DNA from: DAISJD01 sp036821645
GTDB taxonomy: Bacteria > Pseudomonadota > Alphaproteobacteria > ATCC43930 > CGMCC-115725
Reading direction: 5' to 3'
Assembly (NCBI GenBank): GCA_036821645.1
Contig: DAISJD010000003.1
Location: 1-64,000 of the forward strand
Length of the DNA: 64,000 nucleotides
Shown here: in pieces, positions 34,481 through 42,943 of the stretch
Position numbering within the stretch: the stretch's first letter is position 1
Layout of the letters: each line of letters starts with the position of its first letter
Notes under the pieces: model-generated
The model's input: only the letters and a program-made list of their open reading frames with translations
Told to the model about the DNA's origin: nothing
Database searches by the model: none
Position numbers and translations under genes: made by a program

Positions 34481-36640
34481 ATGTTCAACCTGGGCCGCGG
34501 AGATTTGGTTGCATGCAATGTCGGCCGTCGGATCGCCCAAACCGTGGCAGGCACTGTAGCGATCCTGCTTGCTTTAGGTTTGACCCCGCTCCATGCAGCC
34601 GATCGCGTCGTCACGGATAAAGTTACGCTCTCTCTTCAGTTCGACAGAACTGCCCTTTCTGCGAGCGGCGAGATCCTGGCCGGAATCACCCTCGATGCGA
34701 AGCCTGGATGGCATACATATTGGCGTTATCCGGGCGATTCCGGTCTTCCGACCGAAATCAAATGGACCCTTCCTGATGGAATTACAGCCGGTGCGATCAA
34801 CTGGCCTCGCCCCGAACGTTTTTCCATCAACGGCATTACCAATTACGGCTATGAGCAGCCGGTCACATTGACCGTACCGTTGCGAGCGGACGCAACGGTG
34901 CAGGGTGCTGCCAGCATCGCCGCTCATGTCAGCTTTCTCGTCTGTGCCGATATTTGCATTCCGGGCGAAGCCGATCTCACAGCCGAGATACCCATCGGAC
35001 AGGGTACCCCATCGCAACAAGCCGTTCTCGATAATTTTGCTAAAAATAAAGCCGCACTGCCGAAAGAGATCAAGACGGAGGCGCAGTTTACAGTCGATTC
35101 AAAAAGGCTCGCCCTTGCCGTTCCTATAGCCGCACTGGGTCCATTGTCAAAAAACGATCTGACCCAGATCACTTTTTTCCCCTACGCGGGAACGATCGAA
35201 GACGAGGCCCCGCAAAAGCTTGATGTCGTCGATGGGATGTTAACACTCGCAACCAAACGGTCGGGGGCCCTGAAACAGGAACCCAGCACAATCGAGGGCG
35301 TGTTGGCAGTCGGTCAGACGGGCCCTGCCTTTGCGCTGAAGGCAAATGCCGGGACTGTGCCCGGTTTTATGCCGGGTGCGGCATCGCTTCCAATCACCGC
35401 AATCGACTCCGATGTCACCCTGTGGGAAGCCTTGCTGTTTGGTATCGTCGGCGGCTTGATTTTGAATCTCATGCCCTGTGTGTTCCCCATTCTATCTCTC
35501 AAGGTTTTGAGTGTCGTCAAATCATCGGGTGGGGCGCGGGGTGCCGTGTTGCATCATGCCCTTGCCTATACGGCTGGCATCTTGCTGTGCTTTGCGGGTC
35601 TGGGCGGTGGGCTCTTGGTCCTGCGGGCCAGTGGTGAAGCCCTTGGCTGGGGGTTCCAGTTGCAATCTCCTGCCCTGGTCGCCATTCTGGCCTACGTCAT
35701 GTTCGCCATGGGCCTTTCCCTTTCCGGCGTCGCCGATTTCGGCGTTGGGCTCACGGGGGTTGGCGGGGGGCTATCAAACCGCCAGGGGCTGCTCGGCTCG
35801 TTTTTCACCGGTGCCCTTGCTACCGTCGTTGCAACCCCCTGCACGGCACCCTTCATGGGTGCCGCAACCGGTTATGCCTTGGTCGCCCCTGCGGGCGCTG
35901 CAATCGCGGTATTTCTTGCCGTTGGTTTCGGCCTTGCCTTACCCTATCTTTTAATTGCGTTGGTTCCCGGTCTTGCCCGCCTCTTGCCGAAGCCCGGTGC
36001 CTGGATGATGACTCTGAAGCAGGTTTTTGCTTTTCCGCTTTATGCGACGTCGGCATGGCTCATCTGGGTTCTCAGTCAGCAAACAGGATCCGATGGGCTG
36101 CTGGCCGCTCTTATGGGGCTCGTCGTCGTCGGTTTGGGTGTCTTTATTCTTGGCAAAGCCGAGCCGGACCATGGCACTCTGCGCTGGCTGCGACGGTCAG
36201 GGCTTGCGGCGACAGCGCTTGCCGGAATTTGGCTTGTTGTCATGGTTGGGTCCAGTATCCCATCCCGGGCCCAGGCATCGTCCGGCGATAAAAATGAAAG
36301 CGCCCGCGCCGAAGCTTATTCGCCCGAACGGTTAAGTGCAGCCTTGGATGCGCACCAACCGGTTTTTGTCAATCTAACAGCGGCCTGGTGTCTTACCTGC
36401 CTCGTGAATGAACGCGTTTCGCTTGAAACCGACGCTGTGCGCACCGCATTCCAGAACGGCAATATCCTCTATCTGAAGGGGGATTGGACCAATCAAGATC
36501 CTCGGATTACACATCTCTTGAAAGAATTCGGACGCAGCGGCGTTCCGCTTTACGTTTATTATGATAAGAGTGGTAAACCGACGGTCCTTCCCCAACTGCT
36601 CACCGTTTCCATCCTGCTTGACCAATTCAATCAGGGTTGA
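34481..36640 (+). CDS. DsbD/ScsB-like thiol:disulfide interchange reductase
   Basis: This is a 719-aa inner-membrane protein that moves electrons from cytoplasmic thioredoxin to periplasmic thiols. It has a signal peptide (to about residue 40) and an N-terminal periplasmic immunoglobulin-like domain with a Cys pair in SFLVCADICIPGE. About eight membrane helices follow, with the redox cysteines in NLMPCVFPI (Cys333) and ATPCTAPFMG. The C-terminal thioredoxin domain has WCLTC (Cys637, Cys640). GAGGAAGAG precedes the ATG. It is followed at 33 bp by a redoxin that could be its client. Confidence 0.92.
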   Translation: MFNLGRGDLVACNVGRRIAQTVAGTVAILLALGLTPLHAADRVVTDKVTLSLQFDRTALSASGEILAGITLDAKPGWHTYWRYPGDSGLPTEIKWTLPDGITAGAINWPRPERFSINGITNYGYEQPVTLTVPLRADATVQGAASIAAHVSFLVCADICIPGEADLTAEIPIGQGTPSQQAVLDNFAKNKAALPKEIKTEAQFTVDSKRLALAVPIAALGPLSKNDLTQITFFPYAGTIEDEAPQKLDVVDGMLTLATKRSGALKQEPSTIEGVLAVGQTGPAFALKANAGTVPGFMPGAASLPITAIDSDVTLWEALLFGIVGGLILNLMPCVFPILSLKVLSVVKSSGGARGAVLHHALAYTAGILLCFAGLGGGLLVLRASGEALGWGFQLQSPALVAILAYVMFAMGLSLSGVADFGVGLTGVGGGLSNRQGLLGSFFTGALATVVATPCTAPFMGAATGYALVAPAGAAIAVFLAVGFGLALPYLLIALVPGLARLLPKPGAWMMTLKQVFAFPLYATSAWLIWVLSQQTGSDGLLAALMGLVVVGLGVFILGKAEPDHGTLRWLRRSGLAATALAGIWLVVMVGSSIPSRAQASSGDKNESARAEAYSPERLSAALDAHQPVFVNLTAAWCLTCLVNERVSLETDAVRTAFQNGNILYLKGDWTNQDPRITHLLKEFGRSGVPLYVYYDKSGKPTVLPQLLTVSILLDQFNQG

Positions 36641-36673
36641 TTTTCCCGTATCTTCCGCCACCAGGAACCCGCC

Positions 36674-37330
36674 ATGCCTTCATCCTTCATGCGCCGTTCA
36701 TTGCTGATTGCCGCCACCGCGTCCCTGATTGCAACCGGGCTTTTTATGAGCCAGACAACGGTATCTGCCGCCCCCATGCCGGGTCTGGTGCGGCCCAGCG
36801 CCCTTGCACATTTGGGCGAGAAGGCACCCGATTTTGCCGTCGTTTCCAGCAAGGGCCGCACGGTGCGTCTTTCCGATTTCAAGGGTAAAATCGTGGTTTT
36901 GGAATGGACCAACGATGCTTGCCCGTCAGTGCAGAAGGCCTATGCGGCAAAAACCGTTCAGAAACTGCAAAAGAAATATACCGAAGCTGGCGTCGTTTGG
37001 TTGACGATCATTTCGGCGGCACCCGGTTCCGAGGGGTACTTGAGCGGGGATGATGCGGAACAGAAAGCGGCCGACCGCGACGCCGCCCCAACCACTACCC
37101 TGATCGACAGCAAAAGCGACGTGGCCCGGGTCTATGACGTAAAGCAAACACCCGACCTTTACGTTATCGATGGCAGCGGCATTCTGTCATACATCGGTGG
37201 CTTTGAAGATCCAAAGGATGGAAAGCCTATTCTTGCCAATGCGTTAGATGATCTCATCGCCAGCAAGCCAGTCAATCAAAGCGCACTGAAGGCCCCTGGT
37301 TGTCCGATTAAATACGCACCCATACCATGA
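36674..37330 (+). CDS. Periplasmic redoxin (AhpC/TSA or TlpA-like thioredoxin fold)
   Basis: This is a 218-aa protein with a signal peptide (ending VSAA). The thioredoxin-fold core GEKAPDFAVVSSKGRTVRLSD leads to the reactive-site sequence WTNDACPSVQK, with Cys83 and no CxxC partner. A second Cys is near the C-terminus (APGCPIK). It may act as a periplasmic peroxiredoxin or thiol carrier recycled by the adjacent DsbD-like protein. The cis-Pro motif is in KQTPDLYVID. A terminator follows. Confidence 0.85.
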   Translation: MPSSFMRRSLLIAATASLIATGLFMSQTTVSAAPMPGLVRPSALAHLGEKAPDFAVVSSKGRTVRLSDFKGKIVVLEWTNDACPSVQKAYAAKTVQKLQKKYTEAGVVWLTIISAAPGSEGYLSGDDAEQKAADRDAAPTTTLIDSKSDVARVYDVKQTPDLYVIDGSGILSYIGGFEDPKDGKPILANALDDLIASKPVNQSALKAPGCPIKYAPIP

Positions 37331-37376
37331 TGAGTCCAATACAAATAATAAAAACATTTATTACTAACGTCATTGA

Positions 37377-37404
37377 CCCCCAACAAGTGTTGGGGGTTTT
37401 TTTT
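37377..37404 (+). terminator. Intrinsic terminator after the redoxin gene
   Basis: CCCCCAAC pairs with GTTGGGGG around a 4-nt loop and is followed by eight T's. Confidence 0.9.
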
Positions 37405-37806
37405 ATTCTGCTAGAGTCGCGTAACAAACCCATATATTGCTTTGCAATATTTTTACCGTATTTTTCACTCCTATTTTCATAAATTATATAATTTATTATT
37501 TTTTTAAAATTTAACATCATCGATATCCCGCAATCTGGATAAATATCACTCATCCCCCCCCTTAGTGTTAAGGACGAGGCTTGAGGTTGGAGAGCCGATC
37601 ATTTAGAAATCCCTTCCAATAGGCATGTGTGTGGTTTCGCTAAAAACTGATCACTTCGGTGCGGTCGCAAAGACGAAGCCTGCTTCAATCATGCGTCAGG
37701 GGGAGTAAACGGCATTTTTGACGGCGGCAATGCCGTTTCGTCTGACAAAAAAGCCAATTATTATTTGCAGGCCAATCGACCCAATGTTCTTATGGGAGGG
37801 AACCGT
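37405..37806. other. Intergenic region upstream of gntP
   Basis: These 402 bp hold no convincing gene. The first half is AT-rich. AAACGGCATT/AATGCCGTTT arms at 37707-37716 and 37729-37738 form a 10-bp stem in the probable leader of the permease message. GGGAGGG just before 37801 is the ribosome site. Confidence 0.5.
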
Positions 37807-39198
37807 ATGGAATTTATCATCTGTCTTGGCGCCTTAATCTTTTTGATGTATGTCGCCTATCGTGGTTTTAGCATCGTTTTATTCGCCCCCATTGCCGCAA
37901 TGGGTGCCGTGTTACTCACTAACCCCGAGGCCGTTGCCACCGTCTTCAATGCGGTGTTCATGGATAAACTGGTCACCTTCGTCCGGCTTTATTTCCCCGT
38001 CTTCGTTTTAGGGGCGATTTTCGGCAAAGTCATTGAACTATCCGGTTTTTCAAAATCGATTGCCGGTTTCGTGATCAAGACTTTGGGACAATCTCAGGCG
38101 CTGCTTGCCATTATTTTGGTCTGCAATATCCTGACTTATGGCGGCGTGTCTTTGTTCATCGCGGTCTTCGCCGTTTATCCCTTTGCGGCAGAAATGTTCC
38201 GCGCTGGCAATATTCCAAAGCGCCTTATCCCTGGTACCATCGCCCTTGGCGCCTTCAGCTATACGATGGACTCCCTGCCCGGCACCCCGCAAATTCAGAA
38301 TGTCATTCCCAGCAGCTATTTCGGCACGAATATCTATGCTGCCCCGATCCTCGGCATTGTCGGATCGATTTTCATCTTGGCCGTCGGTTTCCTGTATCTC
38401 GATCGGCAACGCCGCCTTGCCATTGCCGCCGGTGAAGGCTATGGCTCCGGTCACATCAATGAACCGGAAACCGACAAATCTTCGGATACGTTGGTCAATC
38501 CCGCCCTTGCCATCCTGCCCCTCATCGTCGTCGGCGTCACGACGTTCTTTTTATCCTCCTATATCAAGGGGCTTGGCAAAACCCTGTCTTTCACCTTGAC
38601 TGCTGGCAAGCCCGCCATTGCCCAAGATATCGGCCCCATTGCCGCCATCTGGGCCGTCGAAGGGGGCTTGTTGCTCGGCATTGTCACCGTCTTGGTTCTG
38701 GCTTTCCGCCCGGTAATGACCCGGTTCATCGAAGGGTCGAAACAAGCCGTCGCGGGTGCCATGTTGGCAACCATGAATACGGCGGCCGAAAATGGCTTTG
38801 GTGGCGTCATCGCGGCCCTGCCCGGCTTCATCGTGATTTCGGAGACTTTAAAAGCCATTCCCAACCCCTTGGTCAACGAAGCCGTTTCCGTGACCACCCT
38901 CGCCGGGATCACCGGATCGGCATCGGGCGGTATGACCATCGCCCTTGCCGCCTTGGCTGAACAATTCAAGGCTGCTGCGGTCGCCAATGGCATTCCCATG
39001 GACGTTATGCACCGTGTTGCTTCCATGGCAAGCGGCGGCATGGACACATTGCCCCATAACGGGGCCGTGATCACGGTTCTGGCCGTTACCGGTCTTACCC
39101 ATAAACAATCCTATAAGGATATTTTTGCCGTCACGAGCATCAAGACCTTGGCCGTGTTCGTCGTCATCGCCTTCTATTACATTACCGGCCTCTATTAA
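37807..39198 (+). CDS. GntP-family permease (gluconate or hydroxy-acid:H+ symporter)
   Basis: This is a 463-aa integral membrane protein with about 12 hydrophobic helices. The start MEFIICLGALIFLMYVAYRG and internal segments GGVSLFIAVFAVYPFAAEMF, MDSLPGTPQIQN, GITGSASGG and MASGGMDTLPHNGA are typical of the GntP family, which imports gluconate, related sugar acids or 3-hydroxybutyrate. The substrate cannot be told here; no gluconate kinase or hydroxybutyrate dehydrogenase gene is adjacent. It is flanked by strong terminators, so it is probably transcribed alone. Confidence 0.9.
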   Translation: MEFIICLGALIFLMYVAYRGFSIVLFAPIAAMGAVLLTNPEAVATVFNAVFMDKLVTFVRLYFPVFVLGAIFGKVIELSGFSKSIAGFVIKTLGQSQALLAIILVCNILTYGGVSLFIAVFAVYPFAAEMFRAGNIPKRLIPGTIALGAFSYTMDSLPGTPQIQNVIPSSYFGTNIYAAPILGIVGSIFILAVGFLYLDRQRRLAIAAGEGYGSGHINEPETDKSSDTLVNPALAILPLIVVGVTTFFLSSYIKGLGKTLSFTLTAGKPAIAQDIGPIAAIWAVEGGLLLGIVTVLVLAFRPVMTRFIEGSKQAVAGAMLATMNTAAENGFGGVIAALPGFIVISETLKAIPNPLVNEAVSVTTLAGITGSASGGMTIALAALAEQFKAAAVANGIPMDVMHRVASMASGGMDTLPHNGAVITVLAVTGLTHKQSYKDIFAVTSIKTLAVFVVIAFYYITGLY

Positions 39199-39214
39199 AC
39201 GGATCCTGCGTTTA

Positions 39215-39287
39215 GGGTGTCAAGATGGTACCGTCTTGACACCCATGACGAAACCCCCCTGTTATCACGTCGATAACAGGGGGTTTT
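39215..39287. terminator. Double hairpin terminator between gntP and meaB
   Basis: The first hairpin pairs GGGTGTCAAGA with TCTTGACACCC (39215-39244). The second pairs CCCCCTGTTATC with GATAACAGGGGG (39255-39283) and is followed by TTTT. The genes on either side converge, so it may serve both. Confidence 0.88.
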
Positions 39288-39312
39288 ATTATCAGGGCTT
39301 GGGTTTATTGGA

Positions 39313-40233
39313 TTAGAGCGAAAAGGCTTCGAAAACACGAAACGGCGACTGATCGAGCGTTAAAGGCGGCATCACGAAGCGACGCATACCCTCTCGCCCC
39401 CACCGTTCCTTAACCGCCGCCAATAACCAGCAGCGGGCCTGCGCCAAACGCCTTTCGGCGAGGCAAGGTCCGATAAAATCGGCATGGCGATCGATTGCCC
39501 GGACGAGACCATCAAGCCCAACCCCATCGCGCACCGAAACCAAATGCGCTTCAGCCTGCCACCCACCGTTTTGGTGGGAACGCAATTTCAAGGTCGCGAT
39601 CAGATCACACAAAACTTGGCGCGCAGGTTCCCCCATATCCGCCTTCGTGACGATGACCAGATCGGGAATTTCGACGATACCGGCCTTCATGAATTGCAAA
39701 GAATCACCCGATCCCGGTTGCAGACACAAGATAACGGTATCGGCCATCATGGCGATGTCCGTTTCCGACTGACCAACGCCGACCGTCTCAATCAGGACAT
39801 AGTCGAAAAGGGCCCGCATCAAGACCATCGCCGCAACGGTCAAATCGGCAACACCCCCCAACCGATCCCGTGCTGCCATCGAGCGCACGAAAACACCCGT
39901 ATCCATCGGATCCGTGCGCAGGCGGGTGCGATCGCCCAACAAGGCCCCACCGGATAGGCGCGAAGAGGGATCGACCGCGATGACCCCGACGGTTTTACCG
40001 GCGGCACGCCAGGCGGAAATCAAATGATTGGTCAAGGTCGATTTGCCTACACCCGGCGGACCGGTCAAGCCAATGGTCTGAGCACGCGCGGCATGATAGG
40101 CGGCATCCAGCAAATCAAGCGTATCCCGGTCATCGGGTTTTTGCTCGATATGGGCAAGAGCCTGGGCAAGAGCCTGCTTCCCCCCTGTCAGGAGGGAAGC
40201 AAGCAGGGCCGCATCACTGCCGCCCCGGTGCAT
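39313..40233 (-). CDS. meaB: G-protein chaperone MeaB/ArgK for B12-dependent mutases
   Basis: This is a 306-aa P-loop GTPase with GPPGVGKST (Walker A), VIAVDPSS and DRTRLRTDP, IETVGVGQSE (switch II) and VTKAD (G4). MeaB protects and reloads adenosylcobalamin in methylmalonyl-CoA mutase and relatives. No mutase gene is in the window, though cobNOQ for the cofactor are about 36 kb away. The ATG at 40233 is 14 bp after the ppdK stop, so it is probably the last gene of that run. Confidence 0.92.
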   Translation of the reverse strand: MHRGGSDAALLASLLTGGKQALAQALAHIEQKPDDRDTLDLLDAAYHAARAQTIGLTGPPGVGKSTLTNHLISAWRAAGKTVGVIAVDPSSRLSGGALLGDRTRLRTDPMDTGVFVRSMAARDRLGGVADLTVAAMVLMRALFDYVLIETVGVGQSETDIAMMADTVILCLQPGSGDSLQFMKAGIVEIPDLVIVTKADMGEPARQVLCDLIATLKLRSHQNGGWQAEAHLVSVRDGVGLDGLVRAIDRHADFIGPCLAERRLAQARCWLLAAVKERWGREGMRRFVMPPLTLDQSPFRVFEAFSL

Positions 40234-40247
40234 ATCACCGACCAAGA

Positions 40248-42935
40248 TCAGGCCGTCGTCGACGGCCCCCCCGCAGGGGCGGTGAGTGCCGCCTGCGCCG
40301 CTGCCAACCGAGCGATCGGCACGCGATAGGGTGAGCAGGAAACATAATCGAGTCCGGCCGAGGCACAGAAATGCACCGATGCCGGATCGCCACCATGTTC
40401 CCCGCAAATGCCGAGTTTGATATCAGGCCTGGTCTTGCGCCCGCGTTCAACGGCATGCTTGATCAAAAACCCAACCCCGTCGACATCGATTGACACGAAC
40501 GGATCTCGTTCCAGGATGCCTTGACGCTGATAATGGCCGAGGAAGGACCCGGCATCGTCGCGCGACAGACCAAAGGTGGTTTGGGTTAAATCGTTGGTGC
40601 CGAAACTGAAAAACTCCGCCGTTTCGGCAATCTCATCCGCCGTGATCGCCGCGCGGGGCAATTCGATCATCGTCCCGACGAGATAATCCACCGCGATGCC
40701 CGCAGATTTCCCCACTTCTTGGGCAACACGGTCAACGAGCGCCTTCAAAAGATCCAATTCTTTCTTGACCGACACGAGCGGGATCATGATTTCCGGCTTC
40801 ACGGCGGCACCGCCCGCGCGCACGACCTCGACCACGGCTTCAAAAATCGCCCGGACCTGCATTTCGTAAATTTCAGGATACGTCACGCCGAGACGACAGC
40901 CCCGATGCCCCAACATCGGGTTGGATTCATGCAACGCCGAGGCCCGATGGCGGACATAGCCGATATCCTTGCCGATCGACCGGGCAATTTCATCGAATTC
41001 CGCCTCGGTATGGGGCAAGAATTCGTGCAGGGGCGGGTCGAGCAACCGAATCGTAACCGGCAACCCTTCCATGATTTGAAACAACGCGACGAAATCGCCC
41101 CGTTGCATCGGCAAAAGCTTGGCAAGAGCCGCCCGGCGACCGGTCAAATCTTCGGCCAGAATCATCTCGCGCATGGCCAAAATACGATCGGTGTCGAAGA
41201 ACATATGCTCGGTCCGGCAGAGACCGATTCCCTCGGCACCGAATTTCCGAGCCGTGCGGGCGTCGAGCGGCGTTTCGGCATTGGCCCGAACCTTGAGATG
41301 ACGGATTTTATCGGCCCAAACCATGAGATCGGCAAAATCGCCGGACAGATCCGGCTGAATCGTCGGGACGGCCCCCAAAATGACCTCGCCGGTCGATCCA
41401 TTGATCGTGACGATATCGCCCGCCTTCACCGTCGTACCCATGACGGAGAAAGTTTGGTTTTTATAATCGACCCGCAAATCGCCCGCCCCGGCGACGCAGG
41501 CCCGTCCCATGCCGCGCGCCACCACGGCGGCGTGACTGGTCATGCCGCCGCGCGTGGTCAAAATGCCCTTCGCTGCATGCATACCGTGAATATCTTCCGG
41601 GCTGGTTTCAATCCGCACCAGAATGACGGCAACCCCCTTGGCGGCCTGCACCTCGGCATCCTCGGCATTGAACACCACGGCCCCAGAGGCGGCACCGGGC
41701 GACGCGGGCAGGCCCTTCGCCAAGACCTGTTTCGGTGCCTTGGGGTCGAGGGTCGGATGCAGCAACTGATCGAGCGAGGCGGGGTCGATCCGGCGCACGG
41801 CCTCGTTCTGGTCGATCAATCCTTCGCGGCACATATCCACGGCGATCCGCAAGGCCGCCGGGGCCGTGCGCTTGCCGTTGCGGGTTTGCAGCATCCAGAG
41901 TTTCGATTGTTGAACCGTGAATTCGATATCCTGCATATCCCGGTAATGGGTTTCGAGAAGGCCGCGAATACGCACGAGGTCGGCGAACACGGCGGGCATC
42001 ACCTCTTCCATGGCGGGCAGGCCGACGCCGTTCAACGCCTTGCCCGCGATCGTCATGGGTTGCGGCGTGCGGATCCCGGCCACGACATCTTCGCCCTGGG
42101 CATTGACGAGATATTCGCCATAGAACAGGTTTTCGCCGGTCGACGGGTTGCGGGTGAAGGCAACGCCGGTCGCGCAATCTTCACCCATATTGCCGAACAC
42201 CATGGCCTGAACATTGACGGCCGTGCCCCAAGAGGCCGGGATTTCGTGCAGGCGACGATAAGTGATCGCGCGTTGGTTCATCCAACTGCCGAAAACGGCC
42301 CCGACCGCCCCCCATAATTGCGCCTGAGGGTCCTGGGGAAAGGGTTCGCCGGTCTGTTGTTCGACCACTTCCTTATAGCCCGCGATCACGGTGCGCCAAT
42401 CGTCGCCGGTCAGTTCCGTGTCGAGATGCGCGCCGATATCGAGCTTGTGGCCCTCGAGAATCTCTTCAAACAAGTGATGTTCGACATCCAACACCACCTG
42501 ACCATACATTTGAATGAAGCGGCGGTAACTGTCATAGGCAAAGCGCGCATCGCCGCTGCGCCGGGCCAGCCCTTCGACCGTCACGTCATTGAGGCCGAGA
42601 TTGAGGACGGTATCCATCATGCCGGGCATGGAGGCTCGCGCCCCGGAGCGCACGGAAACCAGCAGCGGATTGTCAGGATCGCCGAACGTCGCCCCGATGA
42701 TCCGTTCGACATGGCGGAGTGCGTCCGTCACCTGGGCCGCCAATTCCGGCGGATATGTACGGCTATTGTCATAGAAATAAGTACAGACTTCGGTCGTGAT
42801 CGTCAGGCCCGGCGGCACCGGCAGGCCGAGATTGCTCATTTCCGCGAGATTGGCACCCTTGCCGCCCAAAAGATTTTTCATGTCGGCCCGGCCTTCCGCC
42901 GACCCGTCACCAAAGGTGTAAACCCATTTCGCCAT
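40248..42935 (-). CDS. ppdK: Pyruvate, phosphate dikinase
   Basis: This is an 895-aa enzyme interconverting pyruvate, ATP and phosphate with phosphoenolpyruvate, AMP and pyrophosphate. It begins KWVYTFGDG with the nucleotide-binding domain (LLGGKGANLAEM). The phosphohistidine swivel domain has GGMTSHAAVVARGMG, with the catalytic His. The PEP/pyruvate barrel includes GLCRTEHMF and GTNDLTQTTFG and ends near GICGEHGGDP. The ATG at 42935 was chosen over 43010 since the conserved start follows it. It lies 8 bp after glyS, which is a common alphaproteobacterial arrangement. Confidence 0.97.
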   Translation of the reverse strand: MAKWVYTFGDGSAEGRADMKNLLGGKGANLAEMSNLGLPVPPGLTITTEVCTYFYDNSRTYPPELAAQVTDALRHVERIIGATFGDPDNPLLVSVRSGARASMPGMMDTVLNLGLNDVTVEGLARRSGDARFAYDSYRRFIQMYGQVVLDVEHHLFEEILEGHKLDIGAHLDTELTGDDWRTVIAGYKEVVEQQTGEPFPQDPQAQLWGAVGAVFGSWMNQRAITYRRLHEIPASWGTAVNVQAMVFGNMGEDCATGVAFTRNPSTGENLFYGEYLVNAQGEDVVAGIRTPQPMTIAGKALNGVGLPAMEEVMPAVFADLVRIRGLLETHYRDMQDIEFTVQQSKLWMLQTRNGKRTAPAALRIAVDMCREGLIDQNEAVRRIDPASLDQLLHPTLDPKAPKQVLAKGLPASPGAASGAVVFNAEDAEVQAAKGVAVILVRIETSPEDIHGMHAAKGILTTRGGMTSHAAVVARGMGRACVAGAGDLRVDYKNQTFSVMGTTVKAGDIVTINGSTGEVILGAVPTIQPDLSGDFADLMVWADKIRHLKVRANAETPLDARTARKFGAEGIGLCRTEHMFFDTDRILAMREMILAEDLTGRRAALAKLLPMQRGDFVALFQIMEGLPVTIRLLDPPLHEFLPHTEAEFDEIARSIGKDIGYVRHRASALHESNPMLGHRGCRLGVTYPEIYEMQVRAIFEAVVEVVRAGGAAVKPEIMIPLVSVKKELDLLKALVDRVAQEVGKSAGIAVDYLVGTMIELPRAAITADEIAETAEFFSFGTNDLTQTTFGLSRDDAGSFLGHYQRQGILERDPFVSIDVDGVGFLIKHAVERGRKTRPDIKLGICGEHGGDPASVHFCASAGLDYVSCSPYRVPIARLAAAQAALTAPAGGPSTTA

Positions 42936-42943
42936 GACCAGCC

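Noticed and set aside
40719..42317. Long plus-strand ORF (532 aa) opposite ppdK
   Set aside because: It is antisense to a clear ppdK reading frame; GC-rich codon structure keeps the opposite frame open, and its sequence is His/Arg/Gly-rich without domains.
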